A stretch of DNA of 64,000 nucleotides from Streptomyces termitum (GTDB lineage Bacteria > Actinomycetota > Actinomycetes > Streptomycetales > Streptomycetaceae), in contig NZ_BMUL01000004.1 in NCBI RefSeq assembly GCF_014650175.1, forward strand, positions 248,001 to 312,000. The letters are read 5' to 3'. Under the pieces are notes generated by a model that saw only the letters and a list, made by a program, of their open reading frames with translations, searched no databases and was not told the DNA's origin. Of the stretch, positions 34,063 to 42,357 are shown one piece after another. Both the position numbers and the translations under genes were made by a program. The number at the start of each line of letters is the position of its first letter. The stretch's first letter is position 1.

Positions 34063-35322
34063 TCAGACCCCGAAAGCCCCCGGATAGGCGATCCTGCCCG
34101 ACGGAACCGGACCGGATCCGTCGAGGACGAGCGCCATCATCGCCTCGTCCGGGACCTCGAAACCTGGCCGGATTCCATATGCGGACGCACGTACGAACCC
34201 GAACCGGGGGTAGTACTCCGGATGGCCCAGCACGAGCACCAGCCGCTCCCCGGCGAGCCGCGCCGCGTCCAGCGCCGCCCGGACGACGGCCAGACCGGCC
34301 CCCGACCGCTGGTGCGCCGGCGCCACCGAGACCGGCGCGAGCGCCGCCGCCGGTACGCCGTCCACCCGGCACCGGGTGATCAGCGCGTGCGCCGCGACCG
34401 TGCCGTCCGGCGCCTCGGCGACCACCGAGAGCCCCGGCAGCCAGGCGTCCGGGTCGGCCCGCAGCGCGTCGACGAGCTCCGCCTCGGCCGGCGACCCGAA
34501 GGCCGCCGCCGTCAGCTCCCGCACGGCCGCGTGGTCCGCAGGCCGCTCGGCCCGGGTGGGCCAGCGGGGGTCGGCCGGGCGGAGCACCAGGCCCGCGTAG
34601 CCGTAGTCCCCGCCGTGCGCCCGGCGCAGCGCGATCTCGGCGCGCGCCCCCGCGACCGCCTCCGCCATCCCCGGCACCGAGGTGTCGGCGGCGTCGGCGT
34701 GCGCGGCCAGCGGCCGGTAGTACTCGTCCCAGTCCCCGTCGGGCTGGGTGAAGGAGCCCAGGACGTGGTAGCCCGCCCCGACCGCCGCGGCGGAGAGCTC
34801 CGCCGCGGTACGGAGCGGATAGTGCGTGTCCCAGAAGGCGCGGGCCTCCGGGGCGGGGTCGCCGGTGGTCCACACGCACTCGGTGAGGACCAGCGTCCCG
34901 CCCGGCGCGAGCAGTCTGCGCCAGGCGGCGAGCGCCCGGTCGAAGCCGAGCACGAAGACCGAGCTCTCGGCCCAGACCAGGTCGAAGGAGCCGTCCGGGA
35001 AGGGCGGCGCGGCCATGTCGGCCCGCACCGGGTGGACGGAGCCGGTGAGACCGCGCGCGGCGGCCGCCGCGCGCAGCTCGTCGAGGAACGGCTCGTGGGT
35101 GTCGGCGGCGGTCACCTCGGCGCCCGCCTCGGCGGCCAGCAGCAGCGCGGAGCGGCCGGGGCCGCAGCCCAGGTCGAGCACGCGCGGACGCGCGGGCAGC
35201 GGGCCCGCGAGCGCCAGCAGGCGGCGGGTGGTGGCGTCGGAGCCCGGACCTTGGCGCGGCAGGCCGTGGTGCAGGGCGAAGAAGGCGTCGTGGGACGCCG
35301 AAGGGGAAGAGAGGTCGGACAA
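34063..35322 (-). CDS. Class I SAM methyltransferase fused to a GNAT acetyltransferase
   Basis: 419 residues in one frame. The N-terminal half (about 1-180) is a SAM-dependent methyltransferase: RVLDLGCGPGRSALLLA (motif I), then VTAADTHEPFLDEL and DGSFDLVWAESSVFVLGF. The C-terminal half (about 265-400) is a GNAT domain: AALAPVSVAPAHQRSGAGLAVV (acetyl-CoA pyrophosphate loop) and LGHPEYYPRFGFVRA. The fusion may act on a single small molecule at two positions. The start is a TTG at 35322, supported by GAGGG seven bases upstream; no ATG or GTG exists between it and the previous stop. A short leader reading frame and a palindrome lie upstream. Confidence 0.8.
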   Translation of the reverse strand: MSDLSSPSASHDAFFALHHGLPRQGPGSDATTRRLLALAGPLPARPRVLDLGCGPGRSALLLAAEAGAEVTAADTHEPFLDELRAAAAARGLTGSVHPVRADMAAPPFPDGSFDLVWAESSVFVLGFDRALAAWRRLLAPGGTLVLTECVWTTGDPAPEARAFWDTHYPLRTAAELSAAAVGAGYHVLGSFTQPDGDWDEYYRPLAAHADAADTSVPGMAEAVAGARAEIALRRAHGGDYGYAGLVLRPADPRWPTRAERPADHAAVRELTAAAFGSPAEAELVDALRADPDAWLPGLSVVAEAPDGTVAAHALITRCRVDGVPAAALAPVSVAPAHQRSGAGLAVVRAALDAARLAGERLVLVLGHPEYYPRFGFVRASAYGIRPGFEVPDEAMMALVLDGSGPVPSGRIAYPGAFGV

Positions 35323-35392
35323 CGTGGAACCCTCGATCGGGAGAGGGCCCCGGCCGACGACGTGACGGACCGGCGGAAGGGCCGGGATCAGG

Positions 35393-35464
35393 TCAGCCGG
35401 AGACCCGGGAGCTGAAGGGGGACCGGACGGGGCCGCGGACGGCGGCCTCCTGGGCGACGGTCAT
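35393..35464 (-). CDS. Possible 23-residue leader peptide
   Basis: ATG at 35464 follows AGGAG by nine bases and opens MTVAQEAAVRGPVRSPFSSR, ending TGA at 35393, 70 bases before the TTG start of the fusion gene. It lies downstream of the palindromic promoter on the same strand, so it would be on the same transcript. No amino-acid bias suggests an attenuation signal. Confidence 0.35.
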   Translation of the reverse strand: MTVAQEAAVRGPVRSPFSSRVSG

Positions 35465-35491
35465 CAACCTCAGCTCCTCTCACGCACGTGT

Positions 35492-35525
35492 TCGTACGAG
35501 TCGCACGACTCGTACGACGAGCCTA
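35492..35525 (-). promoter_or_regulatory. 26-bp perfect palindrome next to a -10 box
   Basis: Arms TCGTACGAGTCG (35492-35503) and CGACTCGTACGA (35506-35517) are perfectly complementary about a CA centre. On the minus strand TAGGCT (35525-35520) lies just upstream of it, so the palindrome would cover the transcription start of the leader/fusion transcript, a typical repressor site. The regulator is unknown; no regulator gene is adjacent. Confidence 0.6.
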
Positions 35526-35529
35526 ACAG

Positions 35530-35565
35530 CCGTGGGGTCCGCGACCGGCGTCGCGGACCCCACGG
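35530..35565 (-). terminator. Hairpin terminator after the cation efflux gene
   Basis: Perfect 16-bp stem, arms 35530-35545 and 35550-35565, loop CGGC, 18 bases after the stop of the CDF gene at 35584. Confidence 0.85.
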
Positions 35566-35583
35566 CCGGGCCGGGGCCGGCGG

Positions 35584-36525
35584 TCACAGGCAGAGCTTCG
35601 CCTCGTGCTCCGCGTGCCCGGCCGGTTCCAGCTGGAAGGTGCAGTGCTCCACGTCGAAGTGGTCGCCCAGGCAGCCCTGGAGGTCGTGGAGCATCTTCTC
35701 GTGGCCCACCGAGTCCAGCGCCCCGGCGTCCACCACCACGTGCGCGGAGAGGACCGGGAGGCCCGAGGTGATGGTCCAGGCGTGCAGGTCGTGCACGTCC
35801 TCCACGCCCGGCAGGGCCAGGAGGTGCGAGCGGACCTCCGCCATGTCGACGCCCTTGGGCGCGGACTCCAGGAGCACGTCGAGCGTCTCGCGCAGCAGCT
35901 TCACCGTGCGCGGCACGATCATCAGGCCGATGACGAGGGACGCGATCGGGTCGGCGTACTGCCAGCCGGTCAGCAGGATGACACCGGCGGCGATGATCAC
36001 GGTCACCGAGCCGAGCGCGTCGGCGAGCACCTCCAGGTAGGCGCCCCGGACGTTGAGGCTCTCCTTCTGTCCCCGCATGAGCAGCGACAGCGAGACGATG
36101 TTGGCCACCAGGCCGATCGCCGCGACGGCGATGGCCAGCCCGCCCTTGGTCTCGGCCGGCTCCATGAACCGCTGGACCGCCTCGAAGAGGACGTAGCCGC
36201 CGACGCCGAGCAGCAGCAGACAGTTGGCGAGCGCCGCCAGGATCTCCGCGCGGGCCAGGCCGAAGGTGCGGTTCTCCGACGGCGGCCGGTTGGCGAAGTG
36301 GATGGCGAGCAGCGCCATCGCCAGCCCCACCGCGTCGGTCGCCATGTGCGCGGCGTCGGCGATCAGCGCCAGCGAGTCGGAGAGCAGGCCGCCGACGATC
36401 TCCACCAGCATCACGGAGAGTGTGATGCCCAGCGCGATCCGCAACCGGTTGCGGTAGGCGGCGCCCGCCGTACCGGTCGGCGCCGGCCCCCCGTGACTGT
36501 GCCCGTGGTCGTGTCCAGCCCCCAT
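35584..36525 (-). CDS. Cation diffusion facilitator (Zn/Co/Cd efflux, CzcD type)
   Basis: 313 residues. N-terminal His-rich HDHGHSHGG loop, then six membrane helices. The metal site helices carry DSLALIADAAHMATDAVG (HxxxD of TM2) and YLEVLADALGSVTVI (TM5, with A-D-A-L-G-S). The C-terminal cytoplasmic ferredoxin-like domain (VEDVHDLHAWTITSG) has the usual His/Asp metal residues. It exports divalent metals by proton exchange. ATG at 36525 follows GGGAGGCC. Confidence 0.93.
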   Translation of the reverse strand: MGAGHDHGHSHGGPAPTGTAGAAYRNRLRIALGITLSVMLVEIVGGLLSDSLALIADAAHMATDAVGLAMALLAIHFANRPPSENRTFGLARAEILAALANCLLLLGVGGYVLFEAVQRFMEPAETKGGLAIAVAAIGLVANIVSLSLLMRGQKESLNVRGAYLEVLADALGSVTVIIAAGVILLTGWQYADPIASLVIGLMIVPRTVKLLRETLDVLLESAPKGVDMAEVRSHLLALPGVEDVHDLHAWTITSGLPVLSAHVVVDAGALDSVGHEKMLHDLQGCLGDHFDVEHCTFQLEPAGHAEHEAKLCL

Positions 36526-36939
36526 GACATGGCCTCCCAAATCCTGTCTCGACGAGTGCCCCGGGTGGCCCAGTGAACTACGGGAGGGGGGTATGTGCAA
36601 CACGGTACTGAACACCGTTGTCATTGCCCTGACCTGCGAAGATGTCCCTCAGTGAGTCAAGAGGGCGCCCACCTGGCGGACCACTCCCCGAGACGCCCAG
36701 CTCACCCGTTTGGCGGACGGGCCACCGATCGCCGATGATGATCACGCGAGGACGCCCGGCACCGGGCGGACACGGGCGGACCGGAGGGAGTCGGCCGCGC
36801 GAAGGCTCGGTGAACTCACGCTCCGTCCATCCGATAGCCTCAGCCGACGTGCCGCCGCCCCGTGACCGGGCCCGCACCGCCGTGCCCGGAGCCGCCAGGC
36901 CCCGCCGGCCCTCTGCACCGTTCCAAGGAGTGAGTTCGT
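36526..36939. promoter_or_regulatory. 414-base intergenic region between CDF and the polyol-phosphate cluster
   Basis: No convincing gene. Towards the cluster, TAGCCT at 36835-36840 with TGAACT at 36811-36816 is a weak plus-strand promoter, giving a leader of about 95 bases, and AAGGAG at 36925-36930 is the RBS for the CTG start at 36940. Near 36597-36620 an imperfect dyad (CGGT-N7-ACCG) could be a metal-regulator site for the efflux gene; the match to any known operator is too poor to name. Confidence 0.3.
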
Positions 36940-38745
36940 CTGTCGACCGCCATCCTCACCGGCCCGCCGGCACCCGGATCCTCGCTCGACGGTGATCTGC
37001 GGTCGCTCGGCTTCGACGTCCGCCGGGCCGCCGGACCCGAGGAGGCCCGCGCGCTCCTCGACGCCGTCCCCGCGGGCGAGCGGGTCGCCCTCGTCGACTC
37101 CCGCTTCGTCGGCCACCTGCACTCCCTGCGCCTCGCGCTGACCGACCCCCGCTTCCCGGCCGCCGCCGTGCCCGGCGCGCTCGCCGCGCAGGCCGAGGCC
37201 CGCCCGGCGCTCGCCCGCGCGCTCGCCACCGGACCCGCGCCCACCGCCCCCGACGGGGACCTCACCGGCACCGTCGCCGACGCCCTCGGCACCGAGGGCG
37301 TCGCCGTGCACCGGCCCGCGCTCGGCACCCTCGTCGCCGACGTCCCCGCCGACGCCGCCGCCCGCCACCGGGCCCGCGCCGCCGTCGACGCCGTCGACGA
37401 CGAGGCCGTCCGCCTCCGCTCCGCCGTGAAGGCCCACGACGGCTTCTTCACCACCTTCTTCATCAGCCCCTACTCCCGGTACATCGCCCGCTGGTGCGCC
37501 CGCCGGGGCCTCACCCCCAACCAGGTCACCACCGCCTCGCTGCTCACCGCCCTGATCGCGGCCGGCTGCGCGGCCACCGGGGAGCGCGGCGGCTACGTCG
37601 CCGCCGGCGTCCTGCTCCTGCTCTCCTTCGTCCTGGACTGCACCGACGGGCAGCTCGCCCGGTACGCGCTCAAGTACTCGACGATGGGCGCCTGGCTCGA
37701 CGCCACCTTCGACCGGGCCAAGGAGTACGCCTTCTACGCGGGCCTCGCCCTCGGCGCGGCCCGGAACGGCGACGACGTCTGGACCCTCGCGCTCACCGCG
37801 ATGATCCTCATGACCTGCCGGCACGTCGTGGACTTCTCGTTCAACGAGGCCAACACCGACGACGAGGCCGCGGCCGGCAGCACCGCGAAGACCAGCCTGG
37901 CCCTCTCCAGCAGGCTCGACGGCGTCGGCTGGACCGTCTGGGCCCGCCGCATGATCATCCTGCCGATCGGCGAGCGCTGGGCGATGATCGCCGTCCTCAC
38001 CGCCGTCACCAGCCCCCGGATCGTCTTCTGGGCCCTGATCGTCGGCTGCTCCTTCGCCGCCTGCTACACCACCGCCGGCCGCCTGCTGCGCTCCGTCAAG
38101 CGCCGCGCCCCGCGCTCCGACCGGGCCGCCCGCGCCCTCGCGGACCTCGCCGACTCCGGCCCGCTGGCCCGGCTCGGCGCCCGGATCTTCGGCGACCGGG
38201 GCCGCCGCATCGGCTTCCTCTTCGCCCTCGGTGGCGCGGCCGGGATGCTGACCTCGGCGTGGATGTGGCCCTTCGGCGACCGGCAGGTCGTCATCATGGC
38301 CCTCTTCTACGGGATCTTCTGGTCCGGCTTCGCCGTCTCCGGCCCCCTCAAGGGCGCCTTCGACTGGCTCGTCCCGCCCTTCTTCCGGGCCGCCGAGTAC
38401 GGCACGATCGCGATCCTCGCGGTCAAGTCGGACGCCCCGCACGCCGTCCCGGCCGCATTCGGCCTGGTCGCGGCGGTCGCCTACCATCACTACGACACGG
38501 TGTACCGCATTCGCGGAGGCACCGGCGCGCCGCCCGCCTGGCTGGTGCGGATCACCGGCGGACACGAGGGGCGCACGCTCCTGGTGGCCGTCCTCGCCGC
38601 TCTCCTCGTGGACCGCGGCGACGACTTCACCCTGGCGCTCACCGCCCTGGCGGCCGCGCTCGCCCTCGTGGTGCTCGTGGAGTCCATCCGCTTCTGGGTC
38701 TCCTCCGGAGCACCCGCCGTTCACGACGAAGGAGAAACAGCATGA
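36940..38745 (+). CDS. Large CDP-alcohol phosphatidyltransferase with N-terminal domain
   Basis: 601 residues. Residues about 1-160 form an unassigned alpha-beta domain (TAILTGPPAPGSS, DLRSLGFDVRRAAG, ALVDSRFVGHLHSLRLAL). From about 175 on it is an integral membrane protein with many helices and the complete CDP-alcohol transferase signature D-x2-DG-x2-AR-x8-G-x3-D-x3-D (DCTDGQLARYALKYSTMGAW, then LDATFD). It would move a phospho-alcohol from a CDP-alcohol to an acceptor. The start is unusual: the frame is closed by TGA at 36931, and the only codon fitting AAGGAG nine bases upstream is CTG at 36940; the next GTG (37168) would remove 76 conserved-looking residues. ATGA overlap with the next gene. 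Confidence 0.85.
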   Translation: MSTAILTGPPAPGSSLDGDLRSLGFDVRRAAGPEEARALLDAVPAGERVALVDSRFVGHLHSLRLALTDPRFPAAAVPGALAAQAEARPALARALATGPAPTAPDGDLTGTVADALGTEGVAVHRPALGTLVADVPADAAARHRARAAVDAVDDEAVRLRSAVKAHDGFFTTFFISPYSRYIARWCARRGLTPNQVTTASLLTALIAAGCAATGERGGYVAAGVLLLLSFVLDCTDGQLARYALKYSTMGAWLDATFDRAKEYAFYAGLALGAARNGDDVWTLALTAMILMTCRHVVDFSFNEANTDDEAAAGSTAKTSLALSSRLDGVGWTVWARRMIILPIGERWAMIAVLTAVTSPRIVFWALIVGCSFAACYTTAGRLLRSVKRRAPRSDRAARALADLADSGPLARLGARIFGDRGRRIGFLFALGGAAGMLTSAWMWPFGDRQVVIMALFYGIFWSGFAVSGPLKGAFDWLVPPFFRAAEYGTIAILAVKSDAPHAVPAAFGLVAAVAYHHYDTVYRIRGGTGAPPAWLVRITGGHEGRTLLVAVLAALLVDRGDDFTLALTALAAALALVVLVESIRFWVSSGAPAVHDEGETA

Positions 38746-39479
38746 TCGGCCTCGTTCTGGCAGCCGGTGCGGGACGGCGACTGCGCCCGTACACCGACAC
38801 CCTCCCGAAGGCCCTCGTGCCCGTGGACGGCGACACCACCATCCTCGACCTCACGCTGAAGAACTTCGCCGAGATCGGCCTCACCGAGGTCGCGATCGTC
38901 GTCGGCTACCGCAAGGAGGCCGTCTACGACCGCAAGGAGGCCCTGGAGGCGAAGTACGGCCTGGAGATCACCCTCGTCGACAACGACAAGGCCGAGGAGT
39001 GGAACAACGCCTACTCCCTGTGGTGCGCCCGCGAGGTCCTCAAGCGCGGCGTGATCCTCGCCAACGGCGACACCGTCCACCCGGTCTCCGTCGAGAAGAC
39101 CCTGCTCGCCGCCCGCGGCAAGGGCCAGAAGATCATCCTCGCCCTCGACACGGTGAAGAAGCTCGCCGACGAGGAGATGAAGGTCGTCGCCGCCGAGGGC
39201 GAGGGCGTCCGGCGGATCACCAAGCTGATGGAGCCCTCCGAGGCCACCGGCGAGTACATCGGCGTCACCCTCATCGAGGCCGAGGCCGCCGAGGAGCTCG
39301 CGGACGCCCTCAAGGTCACCTTCGAGCGCGACCCCGACCTCTACTACGAGGACGGCTACCAGGAGCTGGTCAACCGCGGCTTCACCGTCGACGTCGAGCC
39401 CATCGGCGAGGTCTCCTGGGTCGAGATCGACAACCACGACGACCTCGCCAAGGGCCGGGAGATCGCGTGCCGGTACTGA
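38742..39479 (+). CDS. Sugar/polyol-phosphate nucleotidyltransferase (probable cytidylyltransferase)
   Basis: 245 residues. The N-terminal signature LVLAAGAGRRLRPYTDTLPK (about 4-23) and the metal Asp in ILANGDTVHP (about 109) define the NTP-transferase fold; the C-terminus WVEIDNHDDLAKGREIA carries the second metal residues. It resembles inositol-1-phosphate or choline-phosphate cytidylyltransferases more than glucose-1-phosphate enzymes. Coupling to a CDP-alcohol transferase upstream (ATGA) strongly suggests CTP use and a CDP-polyol product. The next gene starts 13 bases before its stop. Confidence 0.85.
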   Translation: MIGLVLAAGAGRRLRPYTDTLPKALVPVDGDTTILDLTLKNFAEIGLTEVAIVVGYRKEAVYDRKEALEAKYGLEITLVDNDKAEEWNNAYSLWCAREVLKRGVILANGDTVHPVSVEKTLLAARGKGQKIILALDTVKKLADEEMKVVAAEGEGVRRITKLMEPSEATGEYIGVTLIEAEAAEELADALKVTFERDPDLYYEDGYQELVNRGFTVDVEPIGEVSWVEIDNHDDLAKGREIACRY

Positions 39480-40528
39480 CCCGACTCATCCCGTCGCCGG
39501 TCGTCGTCGACATCCGCCGGGGCGCCCTGGAGGACCTCTCCGGGCTCCTGGCGGACCAGCGGATCTCCAGCAACGGCAAGATCGCCGTCGCCATCAGCGG
39601 CGGCTCCGGGCTCAAGCTCCGCGACCGGTTCGCCCCGGAGCTGCCCGGCGCCGACTGGTACACGGTCTCCGGCGGCACCATCGACGAGGCGGTCAAGCTC
39701 GCCGACGCCATGCGCGGCAAGCGGTACGACGCCGTGGTCGCCCTCGGCGGCGGGAAGATCATCGACGTCACCAAGTACGCGGCGGCCCGGGTCGGGCTGC
39801 CGCTGGTGGCCGTGGCGACCAACCTGTCGCACGACGGGATCTGCTCGCCGATCTCCACCCTGGACAACGACAACGGCCGCGGCTCCTACGGCGTCCCGAC
39901 CCCGATCGCGCTGGTCATCGACCTCGACGTGATCCGGGACGCCCCGGTCCGCTTCGTCCGCTCCGGCATCGGCGACGCGATCTCCAACATCTCCGCCCTC
40001 GCGGACTGGGAGCTGTCCCACCGCGAGAACGGCGAGAAGATCGACGGCCTGGCCGCCGCCATGGCCCGCAGCGCGGGCGAAGCGATTCTGCGCCACCCCG
40101 GCGGCGTCGGCGACGACGACTTCCTCGTCACCCTCTCCGAGGGCCTGGTGATGTCCGGCATCGCCATGTCGATCAGCGGCGACAGCCGCCCCTCCTCGGG
40201 CGCCTGCCACGAGATCAGCCACGCCTTCGACCTCCTCTTCCCGGAACGCGCGGCCAGCCACGGCGAGCAGTGCGGCCTCGGCGCGGCCTTCGCCATGCAC
40301 CTGCGCGGTGCCCGCGAGGAGGCCGGGGTCATCGTGGCCGCCCTGCGCCGCCACGGCCTGCCCGTGCTGCCCGGGGAGATGGGCTTCACCCCCGACGAGT
40401 TCGTCCGGGCCGTGGAGTTCGCCCCGCAGACCCGGCCGGGCCGCTTCACCATCCTCGAACACCTCGACCTGTCCACCGACGAGATCAGGGACGCGTACGC
40501 CGACTATGCCCAAGCCATCGGTAGCTGA
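39467..40528 (+). CDS. Iron-containing-alcohol-dehydrogenase-fold enzyme, glycerol-1-phosphate dehydrogenase-like
   Basis: 353 residues. The NAD-binding part has VVALGGGKIIDVTKYAA (about 90-106) and the LVAVATNLSHDGICSPIS segment typical of sn-glycerol-1-phosphate dehydrogenases (EgsA/AraM); metal ligands lie in SGIGDAISNI (Asp), SGACHEISHAFD (His) and ASHGEQCGLG (His). It would reduce dihydroxyacetone phosphate to glycerol-1-phosphate, or act on a related keto-phosphate. GTG at 39467 overlaps the end of the nucleotidyltransferase; the 3' end overlaps the next gene by 23 bases. Confidence 0.85.
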   Translation: MPVLTRLIPSPVVVDIRRGALEDLSGLLADQRISSNGKIAVAISGGSGLKLRDRFAPELPGADWYTVSGGTIDEAVKLADAMRGKRYDAVVALGGGKIIDVTKYAAARVGLPLVAVATNLSHDGICSPISTLDNDNGRGSYGVPTPIALVIDLDVIRDAPVRFVRSGIGDAISNISALADWELSHRENGEKIDGLAAAMARSAGEAILRHPGGVGDDDFLVTLSEGLVMSGIAMSISGDSRPSSGACHEISHAFDLLFPERAASHGEQCGLGAAFAMHLRGAREEAGVIVAALRRHGLPVLPGEMGFTPDEFVRAVEFAPQTRPGRFTILEHLDLSTDEIRDAYADYAQAIGS

Positions 40529-41285
40529 GCTCCGCCCGGTCGTCCACCCGCCGGGTGTGAAGGACCGGCGCAGCGGCGAGCACTGGGGCGGCCGCCTCTA
40601 CATGCGGGAGATCTCCCTCCGGATCACCCGGCAGCTGGCGAACACCCGGGTCACCCCGAACCAGCTGACGTACCTGATGACGCTCGCCGGCGTCCTCGCC
40701 GCCCCGGCCCTGCTGGTGCCGGGCGTGTGGGGCGCCGTCCTCGGCGTCGTCGCGGTGCAGATGTACCTGCTGCTCGACTGCGTCGACGGCGAGCTGGCCC
40801 GCTGGAAGAAGCAGTACTCGCTGGCCGGCGTCTACCTCGACCGGGTCGGCGCCTACCTCTGCGACGCGGCCGTCCTCGTCGGCTTCGGCCTGCGCGCCGC
40901 CGACCTGTGGGGCGGCGGCCGGATCGACTGGCTGTGGGCCTTCCTCGGCACCCTGGCCGCGCTCGGCGCCATCCTGATCAAGGCCGAGACCGACCTGGTC
41001 GGCGTCGCCCGCCACCAGAACGGCATGGCCCCGGTCAAGGAGGCGGCCTCCGAGCCCCGCTCCTCCGGCGTGGCCCTGGCCCGCCGGGCCGCCGCCGCGC
41101 TCAAGTTCCACCGGCTGATCCTCGGGATCGAGGCGTCCCTGCTCATCCTGGTCCTGGCCGTGGCCGACCAGCTCCGGGGCGACCTCTTCTTCTCCCGGCT
41201 CGGCGTCGCCGTCCTCGCCGGCATCGCCCTGCTCCAGACCGTCCTGCACCTCGTCTCGGTCCTGGCCTCCAGCAGACTGAAGTGA
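40506..41285 (+). CDS. Second CDP-alcohol phosphatidyltransferase, variant motif
   Basis: 259 residues, membrane protein with about five to six helices. The motif is LLDCVDGELARWKKQYSLAG followed by VYLDRVGAYLCD: all positions of D-x2-DG-x2-AR-x8-G-x3-D are present, but the fourth Asp (three residues after the third) is Ala. That residue is thought to act as base or metal ligand, so this may be a subfamily with altered chemistry or a partner subunit of the large enzyme. ATG at 40506 lies inside the previous gene. A terminator hairpin follows. Confidence 0.82.
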   Translation: MPKPSVAELRPVVHPPGVKDRRSGEHWGGRLYMREISLRITRQLANTRVTPNQLTYLMTLAGVLAAPALLVPGVWGAVLGVVAVQMYLLLDCVDGELARWKKQYSLAGVYLDRVGAYLCDAAVLVGFGLRAADLWGGGRIDWLWAFLGTLAALGAILIKAETDLVGVARHQNGMAPVKEAASEPRSSGVALARRAAAALKFHRLILGIEASLLILVLAVADQLRGDLFFSRLGVAVLAGIALLQTVLHLVSVLASSRLK

Positions 41286-41291
41286 GGCCGG

Positions 41292-41321
41292 CCGGCCGGT
41301 GCCTCCCGGGGCACCGGCCGG
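41292..41321 (+). terminator. Hairpin terminator after the CDP-alcohol cluster
   Basis: Arms 41292-41303 and 41310-41321 pair over 12 bases with a six-base loop. It separates the biosynthetic genes from the exporter genes, which therefore have their own promoter or need read-through. Confidence 0.7.
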
Positions 41322-41424
41322 TCACCGTGATGGCGTACGGTGTGGCGACCCGAGGGGTCGTCCCCGGCCACCCGACCTCGGTACCCCCGACGTGCCGCAG
41401 ATCTTGAACACGAAAGTTTCGACT

Positions 41425-42357
41425 GTGAGTGACATTCACCAGGGCGGGGCGGTCGCGACGAGCGCGCCCCCGTCCTCCGTCGACGAGGGCCTGGCCCCGG
41501 GCGACCTCGCCGCCAAGTACGGCCTGTCGGTGAGCGGCGCCCGGCCCGGACTGTTCGAGTACGTCCGCCAGCTGTGGAGCCGCCGCCACTTCATCGTGGC
41601 CTTCTCCTCGGCGAAGCTCACCGCCCAGTACAGCCAGGCCAAGCTCGGCCAGGTCTGGCAGGTGGCGACGCCGCTGCTCAACGCCCTCGTCTACTACCTG
41701 ATCTTCGGGCTGATCCTGGGCGCGGGCCGGGGCATGGGCAAGGACGTCTACATCCCCTTCCTGGTCACCGGCATCTTCGTGTTCACCTTCACGCAGAACT
41801 CGGTGATGGCCGGCGTCCGGGCGATCTCGGGCAACCTCGGACTGGTACGGGCCCTGCACTTCCCGCGCGCCAGCCTCCCCGTCAGCTTCTCGCTCCAGCA
41901 GCTCCAGCAGCTGCTGTTCTCGATGGTCGTGCTCGTCGCGGTCGCGATGGTCTCCGGCAGCTACCCGGCGATGAGCTGGCTGCTGGTGGTCCCGGCCCTC
42001 TTCCTCCAGTTCGTCTTCAACGTCGGCATCGCGCTGATCATGGCCCGGGCCGGCGCCAAGACCCCCGACCTGGCCCAGCTGATGCCCTTCGTCATGCGGA
42101 CCTGGATGTACGCCTCCGGCGTCATGTTCTCCATCCCCGTGATGCTCAAGGACAAGCCGGCCTGGATCGCCGACGTCCTCATGTACAACCCGGCGGCGAT
42201 CTACATGGACCTCGTCCGCTTCGCCCTCATCGACGGTTACGGCGCCGAGAACCTGCCCGCCCACGTCTGGGCCGTGGCCGCGGGCTGGGCCGTGCTGTTC
42301 GGCGCCGGCGGCTTCGTCTACTTCTGGAAGGCTGAGGAGAGGTACGGCCGTGGCTGA
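41425..42357 (+). CDS. ABC-2 type polysaccharide/teichoic-acid exporter permease
   Basis: 310 residues. A cytoplasmic N-terminus is followed by the family-typical RHFIVAFSSAKLTAQYSQAK and LGQVWQVATPLLNALVYYLIF amphipathic and first membrane helices, six membrane spans in all (Wzm/TagG type). This family exports undecaprenyl-linked polymers across the membrane. GTG at 41425 is used. The ATPase gene starts eight bases before its stop. Confidence 0.9.
   Translation: MSDIHQGGAVATSAPPSSVDEGLAPGDLAAKYGLSVSGARPGLFEYVRQLWSRRHFIVAFSSAKLTAQYSQAKLGQVWQVATPLLNALVYYLIFGLILGAGRGMGKDVYIPFLVTGIFVFTFTQNSVMAGVRAISGNLGLVRALHFPRASLPVSFSLQQLQQLLFSMVVLVAVAMVSGSYPAMSWLLVVPALFLQFVFNVGIALIMARAGAKTPDLAQLMPFVMRTWMYASGVMFSIPVMLKDKPAWIADVLMYNPAAIYMDLVRFALIDGYGAENLPAHVWAVAAGWAVLFGAGGFVYFWKAEERYGRG

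Noticed and set aside
36597..36620. Imperfect dyad before the CDF gene as metal-sensor operator
   Set aside because: Only four bases per half-site match; no similarity to a known CzrA/Zur box could be stated.
36609..36635. TTGTCATTG as another DNA-damage promoter
   Set aside because: No TAnnnT at the required spacing of eight bases.
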